From Apostichopus japonicus (lineage: Eukaryota; Echinodermata; Holothuroidea; Aspidochirotida; Stichopodidae): DNA of 64,000 nt. This document shows positions 1 to 12,906 of the stretch, in pieces. The notes below the pieces were generated by a model that was not told the DNA's origin, ran no database searches, and was given only the letters and a program-made list of their open reading frames with translations. Within the stretch, counting starts at the first letter, position 1; every line of letters begins with the position of its first letter. The stretch covers positions 40,552,111 to 40,616,110 of the forward strand of contig NC_092576.1 of assembly GCF_037975245.1 (NCBI RefSeq). The letters run 5' to 3'. The translations under genes and the position numbers were made by a program.

Positions 1-1490
1 AGGACAACTCTAACAGTTTTGAGCTGCTAGACTTTACAATGAAATAATAACAAAGCAAAGAAGCACAGCCCTGACAAACTTGTACAATAACAAACTACAA
101 AATAACAAATTTTGAAAGGGAAAGGATCTTGTCACGAACAAGGAAATTTTTCCCTGTTATTGAATAAGACAAAGCCGAGTGTCATAATGAGAGTTACGAA
201 AACAATCTGCTGATTTTAAAAGTAAAAAATTGGGTTTTTCCCTCTCCTCAAACTTATTATTCTCTCGGAAGAAAGTGAAACATGTCTCGTGTCTTGCTTT
301 TCATCTTCCTCTGTAAATAATTAACCTTTTCCACAAAAATTATTTCTGACAGAAATCACGGTCAGGTGATTTGATGATCTCATTATTCAAATATAAAAAA
401 TTACTTGAAGAAATGTTGCAGCATGCTGCAATACTTCCCTTAAATACATGAACATTTAAAACCCTGTCAAACTGATGTAAATGTTGGGTGTAATAGCCCT
501 CGAGTGACATTGTCAAACTGCATCTCTCTGGTTAAAAATAGCTAAAGTTAGAGGCAAGGGTTACAATATCTGAAGGGAAGAAATATGGAAGTGGTTGTCA
601 CCACAACTGGGGGTGGGGGAGGACTTAGTTGAGGTGTCCCTTCCCCATTATTGAAAATAATTCTTGTAAATGGTGGCTCCATGAATATATGTTTAACAAA
701 TTTGTGGAAACTACTTACAAATATGGACATTTCCTAAAGCTTGGTAAATCCACCCGGACACTCAGATAAGAAAGAAGGAAAAAAATGTAGGACATATCCG
801 GGGGAAATACAGACGTCGGGTAAACCTAAAGCCTCTTAACTTTACATTTCTGACAATGCTAAGAAATTTAGAAAATGAAAAATATGAGTTATGATTTAAC
901 AAAACTGATTTGTGAAATGAAGACATTTTAAAATAGAAAGATTTATATTAAAAGCTTCTGAGCATGTTGATGTTGCAGGGATCCGTGCCAATCAGAAAAG
1001 TCATTGAAAGTTTTTAGATGACTTTTTACTCCACTCGACTATTTCAATGGAAAACAACTCCTGAAATAACTTCAGCTGTGTGGATTATCTTGTTTATGTA
1101 AATGTGCCAGAATTGTATTTTCTTTTCTTTTTGTTTACAAGTTCTTGGTACAGTTAGAAGTCATATGTCCAAGTGTTGTAAATGAAAGTAATCCTTTCCT
1201 GCTGGTTGTGAAAGCAATCAATGTACTTGTAAGACATTGAGGAGTGTTATATTAGACAGTTAAATATCTTATTGATTAAAGAAATACTTGATTAATTGAT
1301 TTTTGATTATTAATTATTGATTAAAGAAAAGGGTGGTAGCTAAAATGCTTAACTAAGTTGTTGAGTTAGTGACCATTTTTGATTTTCTAGTATATTTTGT
1401 GACAATAATTGATAACTTTGTCAGAAGCATTCAAAGCCAAAAATATGTATCTTTTTTTTTACTCTTACAATTGTTAAAAGTTAATGTAAA

Positions 1491-2110
1491 CATTTTGTGA
1501 AATGATACTAAAAATATCGATATAAATTTTAGAATACCTCAAAATCGTTTTATTTTTCTCCAATAATATGTTACTACATACAACTCTGCATTTTGAACAG
1601 ATATGTGTAGAAGATAGCCCAATACTGTCTTCATACCATGCACCAGTCTGTATCCAGCTGTGCAGATTACACTATTGCCGGTAGGCTGGTTATACTTTTC
1701 CAGTGTCATGCTGTGTAGGTTACAGTAGGCTACACATTTTGTAAAATGATACGGAAAATTATGAATACAAATTTTGATACTGCATAATCATTTTATATAT
1801 CTCATCCAGTCACCTGTATGACATTATATTTTATTTTGTACATTGGTTTGACACTCTCGTATGTTACAGTTCCGCCTTTGCTGACAACAACTTACGATTT
1901 GAGTTAGCTTCTTGTATTATACGCATTTGATTGACTAAAGTTATAATTATGCGAGGAATCCAGTTACATATTCGGTTGTGGAATGTTAGCTCCGATCAGC
2001 CTCTTACCATGTACGAGTCTGCATCTTGTACTGGTATGCGTAGGAGATTGTCTTCATACCATGCCCCAGTCTGCATCCAGATGTGGAGCCTACACTTAAT
2101 GTGCAATTTC
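1491..2110. repeat. Diverged duplicated segments
   Basis: ACATTTTG followed by AAATGATAC occurs near 1491 and again near 1733. TCTTCATACCATGC followed by CCAGTCTG occurs near 1628 and again near 2051. The copies are imperfect, as expected from old local duplication. No coding potential is visible. Confidence 0.45.
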
Positions 2111-3054
2111 TGTGTTAAGGTAACCCCTACCGTTACACTCGTTTCAATGGAAGCAATGTGTTGGAGTATACTTGCTTATATAACCTTAATCATACTCATA
2201 CTCAATAGTAAATGTCATCTACTCTCCTCTAAGAATAGATTTAAAAGTGAAATAATTCACGTTTTTCTGTGATGAGAAAGACAAATTTGATATGTTCATG
2301 CGAAAAGTAACAATAACGATTTTAACATTCACTATGTGAATATTCTAACACTATTGTGAAAGTGTCATTGTTTTTGAGCACCTCATTCTACCGTGTCTAG
2401 TATTTCTTGGTAATCTTTTAACACTGTGCACCCTCAGCGACCGGCTCCCCCGGTCGTTGCCCTTCCTTCTCATTCTACCATCCAAAGTGTTTTACACATA
2501 CGTTTTTGTAGTGGATATAAAATCTTACGGAAATTGCACGGAATACATTGGATTTTTACCTTCTATACATCAAGTAATATGGCTTCCATGGTTGAACCTG
2601 TTTCATGTTATCGGATACTTAGTAACTTCATCCTGCAAAAAACTCATGGAAGTGTATAACCAGGCCTGCCAGGAGGGGGCTGTGAGGACGGCTACAACCC
2701 CAGACCCAAGTCAATCCGGGGGTGGGGAAAATATGTGGGGGGAACCGGGAAAATATTGGATAAAGGATAGTGTGCTCTCGGAAATTCCGATGGGGCAAAT
2801 TGATTGTTTAATTAAAATGTTTGACGTTTTCTGCATTTTTTTGTTTAGGTGGTAACTGCCTCCTCGTAGCATTTTGTGTGGCAGAGATACATTTTGTTTT
2901 CAAATTTTGTAGTATTTTATGATTGTATCTGGCAATAGTAGAATGAAATGATGTCATCCTGGTAAAATGTGGTTGGTTTTTTGTATAATATTGTTCATTT
3001 GTTCAGAGAGGGTAAAACTTATACCCAAAAAATGTTTAATTTTGATGAAATTCT

Positions 3055-3155
3055 TAAGAGGACATTACTATGGAGGACATTACTAAAGAGGACATTACTT
3101 AAGAGGACATTAGTAAGGAGGACAGTTTAGTGAGGACAGTTAAAGAGGACAGCTA
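3055..3155. repeat. Minisatellite, GAGGACATTACT unit
   Basis: About six imperfect head-to-tail units of 16-18 bp, each beginning GAGGACA and mostly continuing TTACTAA, run through this stretch. The last two units drift to GAGGACAGT. Confidence 0.8.
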
Positions 3156-4410
3156 AGTAAGCTGAACAGGTGTATCAGGTCTAAACAGATCATAATAGGG
3201 GAATGTAAAGCATTTAAGGACATTCACCATTATGACATCACAGACCAACTACTATGATCCACTTCAAGGAAGAATCGAGGGTGTAACCTGCGAATTATTT
3301 TACTTTCAATTTACAGTATCTTGAGTTAGGTACAAGATATTGAGATAAGGTTTTCAACCTGAAAGTGTAGAAAACATCTTTCTCTTCCAACCGAGTTGTC
3401 TGCCACCAGAATATCCCTTTAAGGAAAACTTGGGGACCCTGTGACATATATGTTATTATGTCCAGGATTCAATCTAGCTCTTAATACCTCCCTGTGCAAC
3501 TGAAGACACTCCACCTTTAAGTTGTATTGGTATCTCTACTATCAACTATAAAAGCAGCTTCTTCTTTTTTAAGTGGACCACAGAAATATCATAACCATGT
3601 CCTTGATAAATTGTTAATATGAAATTTCTTTTGTAATACCACTGTAGCCGATCGTTTTGTATGAGGCTTGGTGTGTGCTTCATTTCCATTAGTTAGAGGG
3701 TTTCTTCCTGTAAACTTTCAAGACGTAACTGTGAATAGAAAAGTTAATGGTAATAAAATTTCAAAATGATAAAAATTTTAACTTCATTGTTTTTTTTCTT
3801 TCATTTATTTTCACATTTAAATATGATTTTTTGTGAAGTTGTATTGTCTGAAATTTTAAGACAGTCTGGCAATTCTCAGGCAAAATTTGATCAAGCTCCC
3901 TTCCTCCCCCCACCCATCCCCCACCCAACCCCACCTGTCATTGCACTGATGAGAAACTAAGTTCTGTTCCTCCAAACACTTGTACCTGATTGGCAAGTTT
4001 ATCACACCTAATGTAAAATACTTACAATAAGATTGGAGTCAAATTTAAGACACCCTTCTATTAATTAAGTTCCACCAAATGTAAGTTAATTAGGCTGTAA
4101 TTAATTCAACCGGATCCATGTTTAATTCGGTGCCCAGACATAGTTCCATCACACGTAAAAGGTAACTTGAGAGATGTCAAAACAACATTCAAATTTTACA
4201 TGATATGGAATGTCGTTTTTAATACTGTCAAACTAATGATCTATGTTAGCAATAAATGGGGGTCCTCTGGCTGAATCAATGCTTTGGACCTCTGATACAT
4301 TCCTTGATCCCTTCACTTCCCCCCCCCCCTCACTACCATCCCTCCTGTTTTGTGAAAAAAATCTCAAAAGTGTCATGTTCATATCAATAAAAAGTGCCCC
4401 CTCCCCCCCT

Positions 4411-4696
4411 GTTCTTTTCAGAGCCTGAAGTTTTTGTCACTTGTAAACAAACCTTTTCACACTGTACTAAACAACTTTCGTACGTACGCTGCTCCTGAGA
4501 GGCCTAAAAGGGTCTAAAATTGCCTCAATTGACACAATTGTTCACCACCTGTACTTCAATTCATGCTCTTCAACATCCAAGCCACAAAAAACTAGATCAT
4601 GATTGATAACAAGTTTTTAACTGCATTTTGCCAGTTTTCCTGGTATAGGAGAACGTCCAGGCGGATTGATACAGACTCTAATAGGTGAATGCCACC
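4411..4696 (-). repeat. Dispersed repeat, copy 1 (inverted)
   Basis: This is the reverse complement of a repeat also seen on the + strand at about 30308-30662 and 49300-49652. Shared marks are the end GGTGGCATACTCCTATTAGA (here diverged and inverted, finishing at 4696), the phrase CTTCAACATCCAAGCCAC (4570s) and GTACGCTGCTCCTGAGAGGCC (about 4482-4503 with small changes). Copies are roughly 290-355 bp with no open frame. It looks like a SINE- or MITE-class element; the class is not determined. Confidence 0.6.
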
Positions 4697-4802
4697 AAGA
4701 GAATTGTTTCAGACAAGCGCCCTCGATATTCCTTTTCCGTATAGCCTTGCAAGGGTGAAGTGCAACTTATTCGGTCGTGTCCAAAATCGGGCTCATCCGA
4801 CA

Positions 4803-4815
4803 CTTTCCCTTCTTT
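4803..4815 (+). promoter_or_regulatory. RPL12: 5' terminal oligopyrimidine (TOP) tract, likely RPL12 TSS
   Basis: A C followed by twelve uninterrupted pyrimidines (CTTTCCCTTCTTT) begins 48 bases before the RPL12 ATG. Ribosomal protein mRNAs of animals normally start with such a TOP tract, which puts their translation under growth (mTOR/LARP1) control. Start at C4803 is inferred; another short pyrimidine run at 4731-4738 is a weaker alternative. Confidence 0.6.
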
Positions 4816-4850
4816 ATATCACTTAAAAAGTGCCCATATCATTCGCAAAA

Positions 4851-4887
4851 ATGCCTCCAAAGTTTGATCCAAACGCAATTACTGTTG
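4851..4887 (+). CDS. RPL12: RPL12 exon 1
   Basis: Encodes [12 protein letters not shown] plus the first base of codon 13, then GTACGC donor. The ATG is the first after the TOP tract and is preceded by CAAAA. Confidence 0.95.
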
Positions 4888-7800
4888 GTACGCGTAGTAT
4901 TAACACTCAATTTTTGCCAAGTTTCTTTCTTATATTTCATGTTCACGTGCAGTAGGCTACTGTAGCTGTCCGTATGCTTCATAATATTAGAATGGGTTAT
5001 GCGAATAGAGCAAGAACTCCGTAACTTTACGACCAAAGAGTGGATCTTACATTAACTAGCATAGCTTCATCCACGATTGAAACCAGGCAATTTTTAGTTC
5101 TTAGTTTTAAGCTTCCTTAGGGTTCAATGTTATTGGCATTTGTGATACAAGTTTCATGCGCTAGTGTAATTTTGTGTCATAGTCATAACGTATGCAATAC
5201 AACACATAGGCCTAAAATACGCTGTCTTTCAATTTAAAATGTGCCTTCCGGAACCCAATGATTCACCTGTATTGACATTCTCATAAAAATGATATAGCCT
5301 AAGCTACAGTTAAGTGATAACTGATCTTGTGAACAGAGTCTGAGCTGTACGGTATATTCTGAAGATTGAAACCCAGGCTAATATAAATTATTATAGCCTA
5401 GGCCGGTCTTAGTTAACGTTAGGCTAAGCTCGGTTCAGCCTATGAGAAATATAAGTTGCGAATATGCTGCTTGACAACAGCATTGACAGTCCATAACGTT
5501 TGTTTTGCTAGTACTGGCTTACCATAATCTTTACTCTGTAGGCCAATACCTTTGACTTGGTAGTTTAATCGGCCTGTTTGGAATCGATGTTGCTAAGGCC
5601 TACTTGTATGATCAAACTGTGGGATCAAGTCCATAAGTGGTCGCCTTAGCATTGTTAGGGAACTTACTGTGCCATTGCAAAATAGAGAATACAGAAATCA
5701 AAAGGCAAGTTTATTAGTGTACTTTTGTTAGATCGTAGCAATGCACAAGTAATAACTAATTTTTTATGATTTTGTTCAATAAAATAGAACATTAACAAAT
5801 GTTCAAGCAATTCTTTCTTTGTTAAAATGCACAAGTAATATCTCAATGCTGATGATTTTGTTTAAAAAATATTGAACATAAACTTATGTTAAAGAAATTC
5901 TTTTCTTTGACTTAATTGGACACTGTTTCGTACATACTCAAAAAATATATAATCTTACACCAAAATAATATCATAAAGCATGTTGTATATTGCTGTGTTT
6001 GTGTTAAATTCGTACAAACATGAATTAAATATGTCATTTCTGGTTATTTCATACGAAAATAAAAGAACTTTTGAAAGAATTCAAACTGTGAATGAACTTC
6101 TGACTATCTACTAGGGCTAGGCAAGGTAGCTTTCTTACGGCATTAATAGATCTCTTTACATTTATGAAACTATAGCATTACCCAAAAGATCACTAGATCT
6201 GGATATGCCTTGACCCATATTCTATCGAATGGAATGTGCAGTATATATGTAACACCTGTCTAGGCCTATAAATCAATTTTAGACCTAATGATTTTGTTTT
6301 ACATGCTGGCTTGATTTTCTAAAGAGTAGTTTTACTTTTCATTGTTCAGTGTACCTGAGGGCTGTTGGTGGAGAAGTTGGAGCAACCTCGGCTCTTGCCC
6401 CCAAGATCGGTCCTCTCGGTTTGGTGAGTCACAAACGTTTATGCAAGAAACAGTGTCATAATAATCGGCAGTTATTTTTACAAAGCTCAGGCGACTGCAA
6501 AATGTGGGGGAAACATGCAAGGGCTTATGGAATTACAACTTACACATCGGGTAGCTTCTAGTTCAACATTTCAACTAAAATTTGGAATATTTTCAATTTA
6601 GAAAGTCATTTCCGATGGGAAACCGTAGATTGCTCTTAGATGAAAAACAGACCTTACTATGACCTGGCCGTGTATGTAACCCAGATCCTCCGGATTGCTA
6701 AGCCTCATTGCTACAAATTCCACCGCCTTTACCCACCCGGCCACAGCACCGGTTTATTCCAGTGTTGGACCGCAAAATGCTATGGAAAATTATCAAATTT
6801 GCGTTGACACAAAGATTTATAAGCCTCCGTAACTTACAGATAAACAGTAGTGTTTTATATGAGACAACATTCAAAGACATCAAATCAACTAAACAAAAAT
6901 TGAACACTCAATTCATCTCGGAATATATATTGATTTTTCTCCTTTTAGTAAATTGATACAGAAAGTTTTATCAAAGATAAATTGTCATATTGCTTTTCCT
7001 GCAAAATGTAAGAAATACAACTTTGAGCATCTTTTAGAGAATTTGGGTTTTCATGAAAAATTTTCAGTTATTCAATAATGAATTCCCTTACAGTATCTGT
7101 GATATATCAGCTGTTTTCAATTTTCCTTTTTTTTTTAAGTCAAAATGATTGCAAAATGTTTCAACATAATGCAGTGGTCTAGTGGCTGTTCGCTAAAGAA
7201 ATTAAGTCTGTAAACTATGCTTGAGTTTGTAAGCTTTAAATTATTGTAAGAGGTGATAATGTAGATGTTGAAAGGGGAGGGGATTTGGGAGAACGTTGAT
7301 GGAGTGGTTTTAACATTTTTGGTTAAGTGTAAGCAAGAATGGAGAATATTTGACATCCAAGCAGATTTATGATGACATTGATAGTCTAAAACATTTGCTG
7401 TTTTCTTTTTACTCTGTCCAGTCTCCCAAGAAAGTCGGAGATGACATCGCCAAGGGAACCCAGGACTGGAAGGGTCTCAAGATCACCGTCAAGTTGACCA
7501 TCCAGAACAGGCAGGCCACCGTCAGCGTGGTCCCCAGCGCCTCCTCTCTCATCATCAAGGCACTGAAGGAAGCCCCAAGAGACAGAAAGAAGGTCAAAAA
7601 TAGTAAGCATTGAAACTAGGATTTGTTCCTGTAGGAAGAGGGACAAGGCAATGCGTTTAGGGCAAGTAGAAAACTGCCCTGGGATTAACTCACCTGGGTG
7701 CACCGTGGCAGTTTTTCAGATCTCAAAAGGTCATCGAGGGCAAATATAAAAAAGATTCCAGGCCATGTTTTTTAACCCCTTAATGACAAGAAAAAATAAA

Positions 7801-9513
7801 GTTATGACCGTGAGGAGGGGCAAGGCAATGTGTTTAGGGCAAGTAGAAAACTGCCTTGTGATTGATTAACCTGGGGGCATCGCGGGCAGTTTTTCACATC
7901 TCAAAAGGTCATCGAGGGCCCAAAAAAGAAGATCAAAAATAGAAAAGATTCCAGGGCATTTTTTTTTCCCCTAAATGAAAAGAAAAAATACAGTTATCAC
8001 AAAAAAACAGGAGTGATTCATGTTTTTAAATATCTAGTTGGCTGGTACATCTAGAATTTTATGTTATAATGGGACAAATTTTGAGCCCTGACTTAAGCCG
8101 ATAACAAAGTTGAATGATAATCTAGATAATTATGCGGGCATGAATGTCAACTGGATCAAAAGGAGCACAGTCATTGTTAACATGATGAGTTTTCAAGGGC
8201 ATTATGGCACTTGATAGGGGCACCGACTTGACAGTGAGGTCAGTTTCATTTTAGATATTAATATGCAAGTTCAGTATTTTCAGTTTTGCAATTTGATACC
8301 TGATTTGTAGTTTTCTCTGCATTGGAATTCAACAAACTTATTATACCCGGCTGGTTAAGCTTCATTTGTTGAAAAAACCAAGTCTTTAATTTTAAGTTAT
8401 ATTTTAGGTTTCCTCAAATTATGAACAAAACACCAAGGAGTTGCTTCAAAGTGTGACTTTAATCTTTCTCAGTTCAACACAATGGCAACATTAGCATGGA
8501 TGACGTCATCAATATCGCCAGACAGATGAGGGAACGTTCCATGGCCCGGGACCTCGTGGGGACCGTCAAGGAGATCCTAGGGACCGCCCAGTCCGTCGGC
8601 TGCACCGTGGACCAGGAACATCCCCACGATGTCATCGAGAAGGTCAACGAAGGAGAAATTGAAATACCAGATGTAAGTGTCAGGGAGGGAGGCAAAGCTT
8701 TTGTCTGTGTGGAATATTAAAAAAATAATAACAATAATAATAACAATAAAAAAAAATTTAAAAAATATTGCCTCGATCATCCATCCTTATCTTGTCAAAC
8801 TCTCCAAGTTCAAGGGGTTATTCTGGTTGCAAGCAATTTAACTCTTTTATTAGAGGAAAAAAAAATCCACAGGCTGTTGAATTAACCCCCCCCCCCAATT
8901 GATTATCTTGTTCATAACCAGGTGTTATGGTTGATATTGAGGGTGACCTGTTTTGCCTGGCTGAACAACTCCCTCACTCTAGGGTAGGGAAAGGTTCAAA
9001 GTAGTTTGTCTATATTATGTCATAATAATGGTCAATGTTCTTGAAAAGATTGTCCCATCCTATTATAATCATCATATTGAGTTATCGTTATATTTAAAAA
9101 CAAACAAAAATGACATTTCAGCTTAATTAAAAATTAAATCATGATGACATATCTCTTGTTCTTTTGTGATTGATGCCTTATCAAAATATCATAAAAATTT
9201 CAAAACTGATGAATTTGCCATGTATACATAAAGATATAAGAATGTGGCTTTTACTGTAAAATGGTGAAAATTTCCTGCGGCCTCAGCCACTGAAATATTT
9301 ATTTAAATGGACTATACAGCTAACGCTTGGCGGCAGAAGGCCCATAATTTTCCTTTATCAAACCAACTTGAATTTGTCAATCTACAATAGGTCTTATCTG
9401 AATTATTCTTGTGTATAGTTTAGCTCTTTTGTTATATTATTTCTCCCATCATTATTCATTTTTGATTTTTTTATTGACATTTTGTTTCCATCCATGTTTT
9501 TTTTTAGGAATAG
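4851..9513 (+). CDS. RPL12: 60S ribosomal protein L12 (uL11), five coding exons
   Basis: Joining 4851-4887, 6350-6423, 7422-7602, 8473-8672 and 9508-9513 gives an unbroken 165-residue protein, the usual length for animal RPL12. It is the uL11 protein at the base of the 60S stalk, where translation factors dock. The sequence is unmistakable: MPPKFDPN start, [19 protein letters not shown] (exon 2), [16 protein letters not shown] and [10 protein letters not shown] (exon 3), then [12 protein letters not shown] and HPHDVI (exon 4), ending IPDE. Exons 1-3 encode the N-terminal domain that contacts factors and stalk; exon 4 encodes the C-terminal 28S-rRNA-binding domain. All four introns have GT-AG ends and phases agree at every junction. 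Coding bases are visibly richer in G and C than the introns. The 5' TOP tract and the AATAAA at 9814 frame a complete gene. Confidence 0.97.
6350..6423 (+). CDS. RPL12: RPL12 exon 2
   Basis: Preceded by TTGTTCAG. Completes Val13 and encodes [18 protein letters not shown] and then IGPLGL. Ends on a codon boundary before GTGAGT. Confidence 0.96.
7422..7602 (+). CDS. RPL12: RPL12 exon 3
   Basis: Follows CTGTCCAG. Encodes residues 38-97 ([19 protein letters not shown] through [10 protein letters not shown]) plus one base, then GTAAGC. It carries the [10 protein letters not shown] signature. Confidence 0.97.
7631..7965. repeat. Tandem duplication in RPL12 intron 3
   Basis: Two copies of about 179 bp lie head to tail. 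Both contain AAGGCAATG, TTTAGGGCAAGTAGAAAACTG and CTCAAAAGGTCATCGAGGGC, with scattered differences. It is intronic and has no open frame of interest. Confidence 0.8.
8473..8672 (+). CDS. RPL12: RPL12 exon 4
   Basis: Follows TTTCTCAG. Completes Ile98 and encodes residues 99-164, including [28 protein letters not shown] and [18 protein letters not shown], then GTAAGT. This is the rRNA-binding C-terminal domain. Confidence 0.97.
9137..9213 (+). ncRNA. Candidate C/D-box snoRNA in RPL12 intron 4
   Basis: A box C match (ATGATGA, 9141-9147) and a box D match (CTGA, 9206-9209) lie 58 bases apart, with a possible C' (TGATTGATG, about 9168) between and a weak 4-bp AAAT/ATTT end stem. Ribosomal protein introns often host snoRNAs. 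No clear D' box and no guide target could be checked, so this is only a candidate. Confidence 0.18.
9508..9513 (+). CDS. RPL12: RPL12 exon 5 (last codon and stop)
   Basis: After a poly-T tract and TTTAG the exon begins GAA TAG, giving a final Glu165 and stop, as in other RPL12 proteins that end in a short acidic tail. The exon continues as 3' UTR to about 9835. Confidence 0.85.
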   Translation, partial: E

Positions 9514-9813
9514 AATGGGCTTAAGAAATCTCCACCTGTGGCTTACCAAGCCTTGAGATGCTGTTTCCAACCAGACCAGCCTTGAAGATCTGTTCTGTAA
9601 ATTTTCAGTGAACGGTGGAGAGATATAATATATTAACGGCCAGAATTCTAACTGAAATTTCACATTGGTTGGTCTTGTTATTTTTCTTTTGTTGTTTCTC
9701 AAAGTTTTTGGCAGGAAGACTTTCAGGATACTACTTCTGCTTTAGACGTTCGGAAAAATTTGTGTGAAGGCACCTATTATATAAAGATATCAAGTTGGTG
9801 TTTGTCTCCCTGA

Positions 9814-9819
9814 AATAAA
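9814..9819 (+). terminator. RPL12: RPL12 poly(A) signal AATAAA
   Basis: Canonical AATAAA 300 bases after the stop codon. Cleavage is expected about 15-25 bases further on. This gives a short 3' UTR. Confidence 0.75.
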
Positions 9820-9849
9820 GTTAACTCTTTCCAAAAAGTGTTCTGAAAA

Positions 9850-12752
9850 GTATGAGGCAGTTTCTTCACATTCTCAAAGAGTGATAGTTTAGTTTAGTAG
9901 AAAAAAAGGATCAGGAGGGACACTCAAGTCCCCACCAAAGACCCTATAGGAGAAAAAAAAACTGAAGACACAAACTTTCAGACCCGATTACAATGCTTAA
10001 AGTTCTTGTCCAAAGCATTCTTAAACCCATTGACACTACTTGCAAGTACAACTTTCTCAGGCAAACTGTTCCACTCATTCACAACCCTATTAGATAAAAA
10101 GTTATGCCAAATATTAATCCTACTTTGTGATTTTTGGAGTTTAAGACAATGACCTCTGGTACAACTACTATTTTGATGGCAGCTTATTCAGTGCAGTTAT
10201 GGTAGACAAAGTTATATTTAGCAAACCAGTTATACCATATCCATGATCATCCACAACACTGCAGCCAGTTGGGACAATTTCCTAATGCTAATACCTCTCT
10301 AAACTGTACTCCAATATCATGCTGCAAAGCACTGGTATTGTCAGTACAAACAGTTCCTAACCTCGATCTGATAGAAACATGATATTCATACTGCTCGTAC
10401 TGACAGTACGAGTGCTCTGAAGAGGGACATGACACTACAGTATAGAAAAATATTGTCCCAACTGGGTGAACACTGCTCAACAGCAAATTGGAATGGGTCA
10501 AAGAGAGGTTGGGGGAGGGGGGGGGAAATAAATGCACATTTAAATTTCAATTGTTTTTATTGCAAATTGTATATTTTTCATGCCTTTTTCAAATATAAAT
10601 CTCTGCTTTCACTACAAGTTGTATGGAATAAGTATAGAACAGGGACATCCTCCTATCATACCGATAAAATATGCATGCAATGTAAACTGAAGCATGCTAC
10701 GCAATGTCTGCTATCCTTAAACCAGACAAACAAACTCAACAAAATTGTTCCAAAATGTGCTACAAAAGACCCAGACATGATAACTAGGTGTAAGAAGTAC
10801 AAAATCAGCTGTTTAATCTATTTTCTTTAGTCTTTGACACTCAAATCACAAGGAATGCCCATATCTGAGCGGTTCCCCTAACTCAGGCATTCATGACTTT
10901 ATTTGTCCAGTATGTATAGTCATGTTATGACCAGAAAGTGTTTCTAAATGGTCACCCCTGATGACCATTAACTACTGACTAGTCTCAAACCATGTAAAAT
11001 AAGTCATTAGATTTATATATATTAGACCCATAACCATAAACTTTGCAACCTTCAGAAAGTTTCAAGTAAAAAGGCTTAACCTGATTAAAAGAGCATTTGA
11101 AATCCAGTCTATAGAATAGGTATAATATATATAATATATTTGTATGTATATCATGCAAGCATTATGCAAATGGTAAATGGATGCTTGTGTAAATGAATCG
11201 TTAAGCAAGGCTGTCTACAGCTATTTGTGAGGGGCAAGGGGAGGCTCTGCAGTGGGGGTCCAGGGTGGGGGAAGGATCCAAAGCTGGTTTGAACAGAGAC
11301 CTCAATTGTTATGTACCTCAATTGTAAAGTAGGGTTTAGTCTACTGTAGGGCAAGCACTTAACCCACTTCCTTCCCCCATGCCCTACCCATACCCCACTC
11401 TTACCCCCATTCAAACACGCACCATAGTAATGACCTTGACTGAATTGAAAAGAAATAACATAAACACGTTGTGATATAACTTAGTACAAAATAAGATGTA
11501 TCTCAAATAAACAATGTAATTTAAAGTCTCCGATATTACAACAGAAATATCCTGTTCAATAATGGTCCGTGTATACACATAACAAAATCATGCTACCCAT
11601 CACATGAAATAACCTTAACTCTACAACCTTAAATCTAACAAATTAAATCTACAAACCTTAAATCAATTTAAATTTACTGTGTGGATAAATCCAAACTACA
11701 TTACAACTCAAAATGAACATTATCAGCTCATTAGAAACTAAGCGTTAACATACACAGAGAGAATATTTCAGAAAATCGTTTTTAGGCCCACGCTTTGATA
11801 TGTCTCTCTTTTGCTCTAGGCTAAAACATGATCTCTCTTTCAAATCCCGAAGCAAAATCTGAAAAGAAGTTTCATCTTAATGTATAGTTCTCGCCAGTAA
11901 TGAGTCCACGCTTGTATGCTGGGTTAGTTTTCTGTACTTTTACCCAGTCTTATGGATTTTTACTCAAGTCCTTCTGGACTCTAGTGTACACCCAAGTGGA
12001 AACTTAAGTATTTGGATTCTCACTTGAGTCTTGTACTCACACCAAGGATAACTCTACATGTTCTCACTGTACTACTCAGACTGTTGTACTTGTATTACAA
12101 GTCTTCAATGCGCTATTTAATAACTCCCAGAGGTGAGTCACATGGGATAGTCGAATTTCTTGGAGAGGAAAATAACTGTAAGGTTGATAAACATATAAGA
12201 AGGTAAAATGAAAGTTTGACCAGAATTCACTTTTACTGCTTGAATGAAGAAGACTATAAAGTGATGCAATAACAACCATCTCTGGATAACACTGACATCC
12301 AATGAAAAACTCAGCCTCTCTCAGTTTATGTCACCATGGAAACTTGTGAAAACAATAGTTGTCACAAAAGTTATGAGTACCATGAAAAAAAGATACTTCA
12401 AAATGGTCTATTATGAAGTACTCAAAAATAGTGTAAAATTTGTTTGTGCTTTTCAACAATATTTCATGTAATATATCAATATAATATATATCATACAACA
12501 TATGTAGAAACTCTGAACAAATTTTCAAACCCATTAGTGAAAGGAATTAATTTTGGTCAGGATCCAAGAGGGATGCTGGAGTGTACAGACTCCTCCTATC
12601 TTCAACCTAGCACAAAACTTCAAAAAGTAGTTATCAGCACAACCCTGGAGAAGGATGTTCCCAGATATACCCTGCAATGACCCCTGGGCCAACCATCCCC
12701 CCCCCACCACCCTTTCTGGGTCTGTCCCTGTTTCCGCTGCTTAAAGTATCGC
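9850..12752. other. Intergenic region between RPL12 and ALDH3 gene A (tail to tail)
   Basis: The two genes converge here. Apart from a MITE (10265-10465) I see only AT-rich DNA, homopolymer runs and a diverged ACTCAAGTC-rich patch at about 11940-12060. The low-coordinate part of the gene A 3' UTR must lie just below 12753. A variant ATTAAA (minus strand, 12113-12118) and a canonical AATAAA (minus strand, 10898-10903) are possible ends; neither is convincing. Confidence 0.5.
10265..10465. mobile_element. MITE with CCAGTTGGGACAAT inverted ends
   Basis: The left end CCAGTTGGGACAAT (10265) is mirrored by ATTGTCCCAACTGG (10452-10465). The 200-bp body has no transposase and holds short inverted motifs such as TACTGACAGTACGAG. 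Related sequence occurs at 15468-15908 and 60850-60880. No target-site duplication is certain. Confidence 0.7.
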
Positions 12753-12906
12753 TTATGCGAGCACCAACTTCAATGCCACTGCCATCAGAGCAACAACAAT
12801 AATCAATTTGATTCCATAGAAGAACCTTCTCTCAGATTTCGAATAGACCTTCGTTAACATCGATGTGATGTTCTTCTTGGTCTTGGAGAATGGAGGGTAG
12901 CGAATT
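12753..12906 (-). CDS. ALDH3: ALDH3 gene A exon 12 (C-terminal anchor)
   Basis: After TCTCACAG. Encodes residues 452-501 ([12 protein letters not shown], then a basic stretch, then the hydrophobic segment [16 protein letters not shown]) and TAA at 12753-12755. IRYPP is the usual ALDH3 lead-in to the C-terminal tail. Confidence 0.93.

Larger units (their letters stand above)
1..4802. other. Intergenic region upstream of RPL12, repeats only
   Basis: I see no coding exon here. The open frames are short, lack family similarity and are not linked by splice sites. The stretch is AT-rich and holds partial duplications (about 1.49-2.11 kb), a GAGGACATTACT minisatellite (about 3055-3155) and one inverted copy of a dispersed repeat (4411-4696). 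An AATAAA at about 3752 could be the tail of an upstream + strand gene, but no exon supports that. Confidence 0.6.

Noticed and set aside
7386-7703. 105-codon minus-strand frame opposite RPL12 exon 3
   Set aside because: Shadow of the real, strongly conserved exon on the + strand.
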